Source: a bacterium
GTDB lineage: Bacteria > Zhuqueibacterota > QNDG01 > JAFGCO01
DNA: 64,000 bases
Direction: 5' to 3'
Assembly (NCBI GenBank): GCA_016932575.1
Contig: JAFGCO010000067.1
Coordinates: 124,001 to 188,000, forward strand
Below are positions 1-9,573 of the stretch, one piece after another (the stretch's first letter is position 1; every line of letters begins with the position of its first letter). The notes under the pieces were generated by a model. That model was not told the DNA's origin. It ran no database searches and saw only the letters and a list, made by a program, of their open reading frames with translations. The position numbers and the translations under genes were made by a program.

Positions 1-282
1 ATCAAACGATTTTTACCTTACTGGCACCAGACAATCGCACCCTCTATCCGGAATGGCAACAGGATCATTATCGTCGCACACGGAAACAGTCTGCGTGCCC
101 TGGTCAAATATCTGGACAATATCTCCGATGAGCAGATTGTTAATATGAATATTCCTACAGGCATGCCACTCATATATCAATTAGATGACAAATTAAAATC
201 GGTCCATCACTACTATTTAGGCGATCCGCAAAAAGTGAAAAAAGCAATGGAGGCGGTCGCAGGTCAGGGAAAGATAAAGTAA
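1..282 (+). CDS. gpmA: 2,3-bisphosphoglycerate-dependent phosphoglycerate mutase, C-terminal part
   Basis: This is the last 93 codons of an open frame that enters from the left edge and stops at 280-282. Phosphoglycerate mutase interconverts 3- and 2-phosphoglycerate in glycolysis in the cytoplasm. The visible part contains the hallmark [14 protein letters not shown] segment, whose His is the second active-site histidine of the family. It is followed by the [14 protein letters not shown] stretch typical of GpmA, and by a family-like C-terminal tail. The N-terminal half with the phosphohistidine RHG motif lies outside the window, so activity cannot be judged. The aldolase gene starts 31 bases downstream on the same strand, which makes a glycolytic gene pair. 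Confidence 0.93.
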   Translation: MKRFLPYWHQTIAPSIRNGNRIIIVAHGNSLRALVKYLDNISDEQIVNMNIPTGMPLIYQLDDKLKSVHHYYLGDPQKVKKAMEAVAGQGKIK

Positions 283-313
283 CAGAGTATTAAAAAACCA
301 TGGAGAAACGACT

Positions 314-1366
314 ATGTCAGTCAACATCATGAAGCAACTCGGCGATGAGGCGAAAACCTTGCTAAGCCACACCTGTAATACTGTAAAAAAGAATATGCTG
401 CATCTGCCTGGTCCGGACTTTATTGACAGAATTATGATAAACACGGACCGGCCGGTCCGCGTTCTCCGAAACATGCAATCCGTATTTAATCACGGCAGGC
501 TTGGAGGCACAGGATACCTTTCCATTCTTCCTGTGGATCAGGGCATCGAACATTCAGGAGGTGCATCTTTTGCGCCCAATCCTATTTATTTTGATCCGGA
601 AAACATCATCAAGCTGGCCATCGAAGGGCAGTGCAATGCAGTTGCCTCCACTCTTGGCGTCCTTGGTGCAGTGTCAAGAAAATACGCCCATAAGATCCCT
701 TTTATCACCAAATTAAACCATAACGAACTTCTGACGTATCCAAATAAATATGACCAGAGAATGTTCGCATCCGTGGAGCACGCTTTTAACCTGGGCGCGG
801 CTGCGGTTGGGGCAACGATATATTTTGGATCCGAACAGTCCGGCAGACAGATCGAAGAAGTCTCCCGGGCATTTAAGCGCGCTCACGAACTGGGAATGTT
901 TGCTGTACTCTGGTGTTATCTGAGAAACAGCGCGTTTAACAAAGACGGCGTTGACTATCATGTATCATCAGACCTTACCGGGCAGGCAAATCACATCGGC
1001 GTAACCATTGAGGCGGATATTGTGAAACAAAAACAGCCCCAGTGCAACGGTGGTTTTACGGCTGTTCATTTTGGTAAAACCCACCCCCTTGTTTACGAAC
1101 AGCTGACCAGCAATCATCCGATCGATCTGACAAGATATCAGGTTGTCAATTGTTATATGGGAAGAATCGGCCTGATTAATTCCGGCGGAGCCAGCGGCAA
1201 AAATGATTTGCAGCAGGCAATAAAAACGGCTGTCATTAATAAACGGGCCGGAGGAATGGGGCTTATTTCAGGCAGAAAAGCCTTCCAGAAATCCATGGGA
1301 GACGGCGTTGAATTGTTGAATGCCATACAGGATGTTTATTTATCAAAAGAGATCACCGTGGCCTGA
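314..1366 (+). CDS. fbaB: Class I fructose-bisphosphate aldolase (DhnA/FbaB type)
   Basis: A 350-residue Schiff-base aldolase of the DhnA/FbaB family, cleaving fructose-1,6-bisphosphate to dihydroxyacetone phosphate and glyceraldehyde-3-phosphate. The early [11 protein letters not shown] motif (residues 71-81) and the ADIVKQK segment are family signatures. The first Lys of that segment (about K238) sits where the FbaB Schiff-base lysine lies. The C-terminal GGASGKNDL and [10 protein letters not shown] stretches are the expected phosphate-binding loops. Length matches FbaB. The start at 314 is preceded by a GGAG at about 302, and the gene follows gpmA by 31 bases, suggesting cotranscription. 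Nothing looks broken. Confidence 0.95.
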   Translation: MSVNIMKQLGDEAKTLLSHTCNTVKKNMLHLPGPDFIDRIMINTDRPVRVLRNMQSVFNHGRLGGTGYLSILPVDQGIEHSGGASFAPNPIYFDPENIIKLAIEGQCNAVASTLGVLGAVSRKYAHKIPFITKLNHNELLTYPNKYDQRMFASVEHAFNLGAAAVGATIYFGSEQSGRQIEEVSRAFKRAHELGMFAVLWCYLRNSAFNKDGVDYHVSSDLTGQANHIGVTIEADIVKQKQPQCNGGFTAVHFGKTHPLVYEQLTSNHPIDLTRYQVVNCYMGRIGLINSGGASGKNDLQQAIKTAVINKRAGGMGLISGRKAFQKSMGDGVELLNAIQDVYLSKEITVA

Positions 1367-1445
1367 CCAACAACAGATCAAATCCCTTCTTTATGAAAAC
1401 ATTTGATATTGACAGCGGATATTGAATTCCTGTGAAATTAACTCA

Positions 1446-1484
1446 ATGAAAGAACAGCTGGTTATACAGCTATTGTATCAATGA
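1446..1484 (+). CDS. Possible 12-codon leader ORF before tamB
   Basis: A short frame reads MKEQLVIQLLYQ and stops with TGA at 1482-1484, overlapping the tamB ATG at 1481 as ATGA. The tamB start has no evident Shine-Dalgarno site, so translation could reach it by coupling from this short frame. A terminator-like hairpin follows 18 bases downstream. The leader itself has only a poor ribosome-binding site, and such a short frame may be chance. Confidence 0.25.
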   Translation: MKEQLVIQLLYQ

Positions 1485-4400
1485 ATGTATTTATAAAAAA
1501 TAAACGGGATGACATAAAGCCCCGTTTTTTTAGCTTCTGTATAAAAATCGGAGCCGCCTTCATTGTGATGCTTATACTGATCTATGTCATCCTGTTGCTC
1601 CCATGGACCCAGAATAAGTTACAAACAATTTTCATCCCTAAGCTCAATGAGCAGCTTCCCGGTTATTTATCTGTTCAATCCATTCGTATGGATGGATGCT
1701 TTCAAATTAACATCCGGGAAATCAATTGGTCGAATCATTCGTCCATGAAAGAACCATTTTTATCCTGCACGAACGCCTCTTTACAATTGAACCTTCTTAA
1801 ATTCATCAGGCATCAGTTCCCCTTCACTCATGTGTCGATTGACTCACTGTGGATCGATGACCGTTTACTGAAACAGTTATCCCCGAATGATTTGCAGAAT
1901 TCATCAGCAGATCAAAAAATGTCGTCGTCCTGGCCTATCAAAGACTGTGATTTTCAAATTTCAAATAGCACCTTCATCTCGAGGAATCCTGAAATCTTTG
2001 TTCAAGGCGGAATCCGGGGAATAAATTTCAGTGGAAAATTGCATGGATCCGAGCTGAAATCCGGCCTGGTTCGGATCAGAGAACTATTTGTATGGCAGGA
2101 TTCATCGATTGTTTCACTGGGGAAACTGACAGGCCGGCTCTACCTTGAAAAAAATACCCGACATTGTCAAATTGAACTTACTCATGAGCAAACCAGCCTT
2201 TACGCCACTTTCAAATTGAATGAAAATCAAAGGGTCACAGGTAAGTGGCGATTCCTGGACTGCGGACATCTGATACCGGCTTTGATATCTTCAGATACAT
2301 TCATCATCGATCAGTTGAATGCCAAAGGCTTTATTTCAGGCGTCATCGATTCGCTCCATACCATGACAGTTATCTACCCGGCCGCTTCTTCCCTTTTAAT
2401 ACCGGATTCCTTAACATGTGCAGGAACGCTATCACCAGGCCGGATCAGTGAAATTTATATTCGCATGCCATGGCTGAATGGGAACATGGCGTTCACCGGA
2501 AGCCTGGCCCTGAATTCCAATCAAACTTCAAACTTTACACTCACCGCTGAGGCACTGTCCCTCTCACTATTATGGCAAACAATACACAGGAAAAAATCTC
2601 CGTTTACAGGGCAGGGAATGATCCAAATCTCCGGAAGCGGACCCGGACTCGATATACGGCAATGGACAGGATCGGGGCTTCTTTCCATTGAGGATATCAC
2701 ATATCATCAGGATAAGGCCGCATCACTGGCAGTCAGATTATTATTCTGTCCTGACAGCCTGTTGTTATCTGCCAGGCAGGGAACAACCGAAGTTTACGGT
2801 CAGCTTAAAACCGGGATGGCGGTGCCGGAAGGATTCATTCAAATTCAAAACCTGAGAACAGGGTTGCTGGCACCCTGGATCAATCTGACCGGCTTTCAAG
2901 GTGGAATACATGGCCGGGGGAAAGTCAAAGGATCCTGGGAAAATCCAATCGTGCATTTCCAAACCTATAGCAGCCATTTGCGCTACCGATTTATGAAGAT
3001 CGATACTTTTTTCATGGATCTCATCTATGAAAACAACACAATTGATTTAAAAACAGCAGAGCTTATTGCACATTCGGATACATTCATAAATCTGGCTCAA
3101 GCCCGGGATCCATTTGTCGGAAATCTGAAACTCGGAACGCATATTTCAGGCCCTGTTGATCATTTGCACGGTGATTTCCATCTTCGGGGACATATTGACG
3201 AATGGTCCGGATTTCATGCAGATACCCTGTCCGTTCAAGCAGATATCTTCAAAAGAACCATGTCCGCCATGGCAACAATCGTTTCCGATTCTTCAAAAAC
3301 AAGCGTCCAGGGAAAAATCGGATGGAGGCCATTGAAAGGACAGCTGGAAATGGATGTCCGTCACCTCACGGATTCAACATCAGGGCTTCTCACAATCCGA
3401 ATAGATACAATCCATGGATGCCGGTTTCAGACCGGAGATTCGGGATTGCCTGTAGCGCTTTTCTCTTCGTTCTGCAGCGCACTTCCACCGGTTGAGGCCA
3501 GGCTGGCTTTGCACGGAAATTACCGGCCGTTTTCCAAAGAGCCTTTCGGATCCATAAACTTTCGTTTGACTGACCTGCCACTTTCTGACAAAGAAGCAGG
3601 GCTTGCCTCCGGTTACCTGCATTTGAACAGGGATACAACAGAATTTAAGGCGGCCGTTTCCTGCGGATCAGATTCTCTGCTGCTCCATGGAAATATGCTT
3701 AAAAATAAGAAATCGTTCTTTGAAACTGTTCCTTCCATCAAGGCCAGAGTGGCCGGCCATATTCGGAATGTATCTCCATATATTCGGTTTTGGACACCAA
3801 ATATTTTAATGGAAGGATCCATGGTTACAGATTTTGAAATTACAGGTCCATCCGACAACCTCAAGTTTTATGGAAACCTTTTCCTGCAGGATGGATATTT
3901 GAAATGGTCACCACAGCTTGAAATTGCGGACGCCCTAACACTGACTGCCCGGTTTCAGGGAGATTCTTTAAATGCAAACCTCACGGGCAAAATCGCAAAT
4001 CAACCCTTTACGCTGCAAAGCCACAGCTTTCATTTTCTCAAATCCTCCCCGACCTGGCAAATCTTCTGGCAGTCGGATTCTTCTCAGTTATATTATCAGG
4101 GATTTATAGACAACAATGGCTGGACAGGAAATTTTCGGGCGTCCGATTTTCATCTTCGACTGCTTCAACCCATGATGCCTTACCTTAATCATCTGAACGG
4201 TCGTCTGAATGCACAGGTTTCATTCCAGCCGAACAACAGCGGAACATTTGATAACGGGACTGTTGATATTCAGGAACTGGCATTTTCCTTATCACAAATA
4301 CCGGTTCATGTTTCCCGGGGGCATCTGCATAGCGAATTAAACGCCCATACTGTTAGAATTGACTCTTTATCTTTCCATATCAATGATGGCCATTATAATG

Positions 4401-5446
4401 GAAAGGGCGAATATGCTCACCGTAACTTTCAATTCTTCGCCGGAACAAGCCATCTAAAAGGAGGCCGATCCCGATTTAAAAAATCCGGTGTTTACGAAAT
4501 CCTTCTGGATTCTTTGAATATGATGCTCGCTTCCAATGGCATACAACATCAGTTAACTGGAAAACTGACTTTAGCCGAAAGCAAATTCCGTCAATCGATC
4601 CGCTTAAAGGATATTCTGGCCTGGATAGACCGGACGCGCCGCCCCTGGAAAAAACCTTCTGATTTTCAAAAGAATTTGCAAATGAATGTCCGCATAAGAA
4701 ATTCAAAGCCGTTTTGGATTGATAATAATCTGGCCCGAATTAAAATTAATAGCGGGCTGGGTGTATATGGAACGCTTGCACAGCCCTATTTTATGGGGAA
4801 TCTGACAGTGAAAGAAGGTTATGTCCTTTATCTTGACAGGAAATTTGAAGTGAGGCAAGGGGAACTGACCTTCTCTAATCCTGAATCTCCCTACCCGGAA
4901 GTCATTTTCTACGGGCAAAAGGCATTTCATCCTTATGAGACTTTTTCTGGAAAAAGCTACTTAATTTCACTGAATGTTTCCGGACCGGCCAACCGTGTTC
5001 AGATTCAATGGCAATCCGAACCTTATCTGCCTGAGGCGGATATCCTGGCATTAACCACCCTCGGTGCCACCCGGCAGGAACTCACCCGGGAAAATTCGCA
5101 GCGCTGGGGTACTCAATTCACAGACGTTCTGCAGGACCGTCTTGCTCTGATTTCAAGTCAACAGATCTCTACATATACCACAAAAACCCTGGGCAATTTA
5201 TTCGGATTGGAACGCGTTGCTCTGGAAGGCAACCTTTTTAAATTTAATAAAAGCTGGGGCCCGCAATTACTGGCATCAAAAAAATTATCCGACCGTCTTA
5301 TATTAACTTACAGAACATCGGTCGGGCAGAGCAATGCTCAGGAAGTCAAATTGAATTACAAATTGACAAAAAAATTCTCACTGGAAGGCCAGACAGATCA
5401 AGAAGGTGAGTCTGGAATTGATATTTTATATCAACTGAAATTTTAG
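1481..5446 (+). CDS. tamB: TamB-like inner-membrane-anchored translocation/assembly protein
   Basis: A 1321-residue AsmA/TamB-type protein. One membrane segment near residues 21-41 follows a basic N-terminus. The rest is long and repetitive in beta-strand pattern, as expected for the hydrophobic groove of these bridge-like periplasmic proteins. The last ~360 residues match the DUF490 (TamB C-terminal) domain, including GNLTVKEGYVLYLDRKFEVR and a closing PYLPEADILALTTLG segment. TamB proteins work with a TamA barrel in outer-membrane biogenesis or lipid transfer, and a TamA-like gene starts 25 bases downstream. The start at 1481 lacks a clear ribosome-binding site and is overlapped by a possible leader ORF. 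No other start precedes the membrane segment. Confidence 0.9.
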   Translation: MNVFIKNKRDDIKPRFFSFCIKIGAAFIVMLILIYVILLLPWTQNKLQTIFIPKLNEQLPGYLSVQSIRMDGCFQINIREINWSNHSSMKEPFLSCTNASLQLNLLKFIRHQFPFTHVSIDSLWIDDRLLKQLSPNDLQNSSADQKMSSSWPIKDCDFQISNSTFISRNPEIFVQGGIRGINFSGKLHGSELKSGLVRIRELFVWQDSSIVSLGKLTGRLYLEKNTRHCQIELTHEQTSLYATFKLNENQRVTGKWRFLDCGHLIPALISSDTFIIDQLNAKGFISGVIDSLHTMTVIYPAASSLLIPDSLTCAGTLSPGRISEIYIRMPWLNGNMAFTGSLALNSNQTSNFTLTAEALSLSLLWQTIHRKKSPFTGQGMIQISGSGPGLDIRQWTGSGLLSIEDITYHQDKAASLAVRLLFCPDSLLLSARQGTTEVYGQLKTGMAVPEGFIQIQNLRTGLLAPWINLTGFQGGIHGRGKVKGSWENPIVHFQTYSSHLRYRFMKIDTFFMDLIYENNTIDLKTAELIAHSDTFINLAQARDPFVGNLKLGTHISGPVDHLHGDFHLRGHIDEWSGFHADTLSVQADIFKRTMSAMATIVSDSSKTSVQGKIGWRPLKGQLEMDVRHLTDSTSGLLTIRIDTIHGCRFQTGDSGLPVALFSSFCSALPPVEARLALHGNYRPFSKEPFGSINFRLTDLPLSDKEAGLASGYLHLNRDTTEFKAAVSCGSDSLLLHGNMLKNKKSFFETVPSIKARVAGHIRNVSPYIRFWTPNILMEGSMVTDFEITGPSDNLKFYGNLFLQDGYLKWSPQLEIADALTLTARFQGDSLNANLTGKIANQPFTLQSHSFHFLKSSPTWQIFWQSDSSQLYYQGFIDNNGWTGNFRASDFHLRLLQPMMPYLNHLNGRLNAQVSFQPNNSGTFDNGTVDIQELAFSLSQIPVHVSRGHLHSELNAHTVRIDSLSFHINDGHYNGKGEYAHRNFQFFAGTSHLKGGRSRFKKSGVYEILLDSLNMMLASNGIQHQLTGKLTLAESKFRQSIRLKDILAWIDRTRRPWKKPSDFQKNLQMNVRIRNSKPFWIDNNLARIKINSGLGVYGTLAQPYFMGNLTVKEGYVLYLDRKFEVRQGELTFSNPESPYPEVIFYGQKAFHPYETFSGKSYLISLNVSGPANRVQIQWQSEPYLPEADILALTTLGATRQELTRENSQRWGTQFTDVLQDRLALISSQQISTYTTKTLGNLFGLERVALEGNLFKFNKSWGPQLLASKKLSDRLILTYRTSVGQSNAQEVKLNYKLTKKFSLEGQTDQEGESGIDILYQLKF
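1502..1531 (+). terminator. Terminator-like hairpin inside the start of tamB
   Basis: AAACGGG (1502-1508) and CCCGTTT (1521-1527) form a 7-bp stem with a 12-base loop, running into seven T residues (1525-1531). It looks like an intrinsic terminator but lies about 20 bases inside the predicted tamB frame. It could end readthrough from the gpmA-fbaB transcript or act as an attenuator controlled by translation of the tamB start or the leader frame at 1446. Confidence 0.4.
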
Positions 5447-5471
5447 GGTTAAATTAACAGAATCAAAAGAT

Positions 5472-7262
5472 ATGATGAAAAAATACCGCTACATTGTTTT
5501 TTTAAATACATTTTTTATAGGCTCATTCTGCATGGGCAAATCGGATTCTTCGCCTGACAAACTTATCATTCATGAGCTTGCCATCGAGGGCAGTCAATTT
5601 TTCCGGAAAAGCACTTTGAAACAGATGATGGTATCCCGTCCGGGATGGCTGTGGCAGCAGCGGATCTATCGCCCTGAATTACTGCAGGAGGATCTGGAAA
5701 ACCTGGAGCGGATATATCACCAGCACGGATTTCTGGAAGCACAGATTACATCTTATAACGTGAATATTGACAGTGCAGACAGGCGGGTTGCCATATCAGT
5801 CCGTATTTATGAAGGAAACCGGACATTTGTGGAAGGCGTGCATTTGTTCGGCAATCAGGCTTATTCGGATTCGGTTCTTGAATCTCAATTGAAAATCTCG
5901 GTTGGTCATGCCCTTGTCGCTCGCGACATTGATCAAAGTCAAAATCAATTGATGCGTTTTTATGCGGAAAACGGATACTTAGATGCTCAGGTGACAGTCA
6001 ATATAAAAACCAATCCTGAGTCTCATCGGGCCATTTTGGATTTTTCGATTATCGAGCAAAGAATCAGCCGGTTAAAAAACATTCATACAAGGGGAATTGA
6101 TAAGGTACGGCCCAATGTCGTGCTCCGAGAACTGAAGCTGGATTCAGGTGCTGTAATTCAATATTCAAAATTGCTCAAGAGTCAGAGAAAACTCTATTTG
6201 ACAGGACTGTTTCAATATGCCTATGTCAAACCCGCTCCCTGGGACAGCACCCGTCTTGAAGGCCGTGACATAATTATAGAAGTACAGGAACATCCATATG
6301 GAGAGTATAATTTATCGGGCGGTTACGGATCAGAAGATAAATTCCGGATAAAGATGGAAATCGCGCATAAGAATATAAACGGCACCGCAAGAAAGCTGGG
6401 ATTTCAAAGCTGGTTAAGTTTCATTAGACGGGGCGTCATGATATCCATGACGGATCCCTGGCTTTTTCAACAGCCGGTCAAAGCCGACCTGAACTTAAGT
6501 ATCGAATTCAATCATGAACCGGGTTACAATCTCTTTCGATCCGGCGGACAGGGGATCCTTGGATATCATGTGGAAGAGCATTCAGATTTAAGGCTGACGA
6601 TTCGTCAGGACTTCAGCCAATTCAGCCGAGTAAAAACATTGCCCAAAAAAAAGTCCAAGGGTAATATTCGCAGTTTAAAATTTTCTATGACCCATGACAC
6701 CCGGGAAAATCTTTTCGATCCCCATCACGGGATTTACCTGGAATGCAGTTACGAACTGGCCCGGGCGGTTTTTGAAGCACCTGTATTGTTTCACCGATGG
6801 GAGGGAGAATTTCGCTTTTTCTTTCCCTGTTGGCGATACATCATCGGAACAGGCCTTGAATTCGGCTATCTCAAAAGCCGGGCTTCCATTGAATCGATAC
6901 CGCTTAATGAACGATACTATGTCGGCGGACAGGGTTCGGTCCGGGGATTTGATTATCAAAAAATAGGCCCGTTAAATGAAAAAGGAACGCCGACAGGCGG
7001 ATTAATAAAGCTTGTCTGGCATATCGGAGAAATCCGGTTTCCCTTTTTTAAAAGCTTGCAAGGGGCCGTTTTTTGTGATGCCGGCAATTGCTGGTCTGCC
7101 GCTCAAAATGCACAGATAAAGAATTTGCGTTCAGCAGCCGGTTTTGGATTGCGGTTTCATTCATTCCTGGGAATTATCCGCATGGATTATGCTCACAAAC
7201 TGGACAAAAGGACCGGAGAAAAGGAAGGCGCCCTTATTTTTAATATGGGGCACGCATTTTAA
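5472..7262 (+). CDS. tamA: BamA/TamA-family outer-membrane beta-barrel protein with POTRA domains
   Basis: A 596-residue Omp85-superfamily protein. It has an N-terminal signal peptide (residues 1 to about 22) and about three POTRA repeats (roughly residues 30-275). A 16-strand-type barrel occupies the C-terminal half. The GGQGSVRGF motif near residues 484-492 is the loop-6 signature that locks the barrel lumen in this superfamily, and the chain ends in an aromatic residue (GHAF) as outer-membrane proteins do. Its place directly after tamB argues for the TamA partner rather than BamA. The length also fits TamA (about 580) better than BamA (about 800). It probably acts in insertion or transport at the outer membrane. 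The gene pair is probably cotranscribed. Confidence 0.87.
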   Translation: MMKKYRYIVFLNTFFIGSFCMGKSDSSPDKLIIHELAIEGSQFFRKSTLKQMMVSRPGWLWQQRIYRPELLQEDLENLERIYHQHGFLEAQITSYNVNIDSADRRVAISVRIYEGNRTFVEGVHLFGNQAYSDSVLESQLKISVGHALVARDIDQSQNQLMRFYAENGYLDAQVTVNIKTNPESHRAILDFSIIEQRISRLKNIHTRGIDKVRPNVVLRELKLDSGAVIQYSKLLKSQRKLYLTGLFQYAYVKPAPWDSTRLEGRDIIIEVQEHPYGEYNLSGGYGSEDKFRIKMEIAHKNINGTARKLGFQSWLSFIRRGVMISMTDPWLFQQPVKADLNLSIEFNHEPGYNLFRSGGQGILGYHVEEHSDLRLTIRQDFSQFSRVKTLPKKKSKGNIRSLKFSMTHDTRENLFDPHHGIYLECSYELARAVFEAPVLFHRWEGEFRFFFPCWRYIIGTGLEFGYLKSRASIESIPLNERYYVGGQGSVRGFDYQKIGPLNEKGTPTGGLIKLVWHIGEIRFPFFKSLQGAVFCDAGNCWSAAQNAQIKNLRSAAGFGLRFHSFLGIIRMDYAHKLDKRTGEKEGALIFNMGHAF

Positions 7263-7357
7263 TGAATTATAAAAAGAACTTTATTACGGATGATCATTCT
7301 CTCAACCTCAGACGTGGAACATTGCCTTTATCATAAATATGAATAACCGAATTTTTG

Positions 7358-7386
7358 TTGATTTGGATCAGAATGAATGTTACATT
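7358..7386 (+). promoter_or_regulatory. Candidate promoter for mscS-corA
   Basis: TTGATT (7358-7363) is separated by 17 bases from TACATT (7381-7386), in the 233-base gap after tamA (7263-7495). The leader to mscS would be about 100 bases. I see no clear terminator for tamA in this gap and no other feature. Confidence 0.35.
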
Positions 7387-7495
7387 TAAAATCACTGAAT
7401 CATTAAACACTTTCCCCGTAGAATATGGTTTATATTGAATCAATAATCATCTGAATCCCATATCTCTTAAACGCTTACCCTGAAAGGAGCTTTTC

Positions 7496-8395
7496 ATGGA
7501 TATAAAACAAATCGCAGAAGAAGGGTTGGCATGGCTGGTAAACCACGGTCCTAAAATTATTTTCATACTCCTCGTCTCATTCTTATTAATCAAGCTGAGT
7601 GCAATAATCTCCTCAAGAGTATTTAGAACAGTCATCAGGCATAAAAAACAGAAAGATGACGAATTTAAAAAGCGAGCAGACACCTTACAGTCGATTCTCC
7701 ATTTTGTATTTAGTCTGATCATCTGGATCACCGCCGCTGTAATCATTCTGGATGAAATCGGAGTGAATATCGGACCCATATTGGCAGCAGCCGGTGTTTT
7801 GGGCCTGGCCGTTGGTTTTGGCGCACAAAGTCTGGTCAAGGACATTATCAGCGGATTTTTCATTTTTCTTGAAGACCAGATTCGCGTGGGAGATGTGGTG
7901 GATGTCAGCGGCAAAGCGGGTGTAGTGGAACGAATGAACCTCAGAATGACAATTCTTAGAGACCTGGCAGGCAATGTCCATTTTGTACCCAATGGAGAAA
8001 TATCTGTGGTGACCAACATGACCAAAGGATATTCCAGATATGTATTCGACATTGGAGTCGCCTACAGGGAGGACGTGGATGAAGTAATCGAGGTCATGCA
8101 GAAGGTCGATGAAGAACTCCGTGCTGATCCCGATTTCGGAACGGACATTCTGGAGCCCCTGGAAATCCTCGGACTCGACGAGTTCGCCGACTCAGCCTTG
8201 ATTATCAAGGCACGAACCAAGACCCGGCCCATTAAACAATGGCGGGTTGCCCGTGAATTCAACCGGAGACTTAAAAAAGCCTTTGACGAACGAAATATTG
8301 AAATTCCATTTCCGCATCAAACAATATACATTGGAAAAGATAAAAATGATCAATCCCCGCCCCTGAACATCGTGATTGAGCAAACAGGCCGGTAA
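7496..8395 (+). CDS. mscS: Small-conductance mechanosensitive channel, MscS family
   Basis: A 299-residue inner-membrane channel that opens under membrane tension to release solutes on hypo-osmotic shock. Three membrane segments (about residues 19-40, 62-85, 88-115) lead into the glycine/alanine-rich pore helix AAAGVLGLAVGFGAQSLVKD. The conserved beta-domain IRVGDVVDVSGKAGVVE and the GNVHFVPNGEI loop follow. Length is close to the 286 residues of E. coli MscS. AAGGAG stands 5-6 bases before the start. The corA gene follows at once, so the two ion-channel genes probably share a transcript. Confidence 0.95.
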   Translation: MDIKQIAEEGLAWLVNHGPKIIFILLVSFLLIKLSAIISSRVFRTVIRHKKQKDDEFKKRADTLQSILHFVFSLIIWITAAVIILDEIGVNIGPILAAAGVLGLAVGFGAQSLVKDIISGFFIFLEDQIRVGDVVDVSGKAGVVERMNLRMTILRDLAGNVHFVPNGEISVVTNMTKGYSRYVFDIGVAYREDVDEVIEVMQKVDEELRADPDFGTDILEPLEILGLDEFADSALIIKARTKTRPIKQWRVAREFNRRLKKAFDERNIEIPFPHQTIYIGKDKNDQSPPLNIVIEQTGR

Positions 8396-8408
8396 AAAGG
8401 AAGAAAAA

Positions 8409-9476
8409 ATGAAACGATCCATCATCCCCCGAATTTCTAAAAAAGCCGGACTTCCGCCGGGAGCGCTGGTTTTCACAGGTGAGAAAAAAACAGAAAACAT
8501 CCGCATACAAACGTTTCTTTACGACACGGATACGTATAAAGAAACTGAAATGGCAACAATTCCGGGTGACATCTTCAGCCCGCCGGCTTCCCAGGTGTAT
8601 TGGATGAATATCACCGGTCTGCATGAAACCCAGACTATCGAAACCATCGGAAATCAGTATAAGATACATCCCCTGGTTCTGGAAGACATTTTGCATACAG
8701 AACAACGCCCTAAACTGGAAGATCTGGACAGTGCGATTTTCTTGGTTGTAAAAATGGTCGCGGTCCTGCCCGAAACACTGACATTACAATGGGAACAGGT
8801 CAGCCTGATCATACAGGAAAATCGCGTCTTTTCATTTCAGGAGTATCCGCGTGATGTATTTGATCCCATTCGAAAGCGCATTCGGGAAAATAGAGGGCGC
8901 ATTCGAAAATGCGGGGCGGACTATCTCGTCTATGCATTGCTGGATGCCATCATTGATGAATATTATGTGGCGCTTGAAATGCTTGGAGAACGCCTTGAAG
9001 AACTGGAAGACCGGGTAATCTCCGATCCTGATCCGGAAATATCACGACAAATATATCATCTAAAACGGGAAATGATTATCCTGCGGCGTTCCGTGTGGCC
9101 GCTTCGCGATGTAACCGTCGCTCTTGAAAGAACAGAATCCCGTCTTTTTCAAGAGGACACGACCCCGTTTTTACGGGATCTGTATGACCACACCATTCAG
9201 GCAATAGAAACCATAGAAACCTATCGTGATGTGTTAAATGGACTGCGCGATACCTATTTATCCAGTATCAGCAACCGAATGAATACGGTTATGCAAGTAC
9301 TGACCATTATCGCAACGATTTTTATCCCCCTCACGTTTATCGCGGGTATTTACGGAATGAATTTCGAATGGATGCCGGAATTAAAATGGAAATGGGCCTA
9401 TCCGGCCATATGGCTGCTGATGGGTACGATAGCTACCGGTATGATGATATATTTTAAGCGGAAAAAATGGATATAA
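8409..9476 (+). CDS. corA: CorA-family magnesium/cobalt transporter
   Basis: A 355-residue divalent-cation channel of the CorA family. A cytoplasmic alpha/beta domain and long helical stalk (about residues 40-290) precede two C-terminal membrane helices. The signature YGMN follows the first helix, with an acidic FEWMPEL loop. A KRKKW tail forms the basic C-terminus. The frame also extends upstream to 8376, overlapping mscS, but ATG 8409 has an AAGGAAG site at 8398-8404 and lies 13 bases after the mscS stop, so I place the start there. No selectivity residue looks altered. Confidence 0.94.
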   Translation: MKRSIIPRISKKAGLPPGALVFTGEKKTENIRIQTFLYDTDTYKETEMATIPGDIFSPPASQVYWMNITGLHETQTIETIGNQYKIHPLVLEDILHTEQRPKLEDLDSAIFLVVKMVAVLPETLTLQWEQVSLIIQENRVFSFQEYPRDVFDPIRKRIRENRGRIRKCGADYLVYALLDAIIDEYYVALEMLGERLEELEDRVISDPDPEISRQIYHLKREMIILRRSVWPLRDVTVALERTESRLFQEDTTPFLRDLYDHTIQAIETIETYRDVLNGLRDTYLSSISNRMNTVMQVLTIIATIFIPLTFIAGIYGMNFEWMPELKWKWAYPAIWLLMGTIATGMMIYFKRKKWI

Positions 9477-9573
9477 ACAGCCTTTGGGTCTGGGCAGGAG
9501 ACGCTTTCAAGTATTTCGAGCATTTTCTCCTGTCACTTATTTATTGCCTTTTGAATAATAACAACCAGGGAAA

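Noticed and set aside
9495-9532. Hairpin after corA (CAGGAGA and TCTCCTG arms)
   Set aside because: A 24-base loop and no T-run make it a poor terminator; it may be chance.
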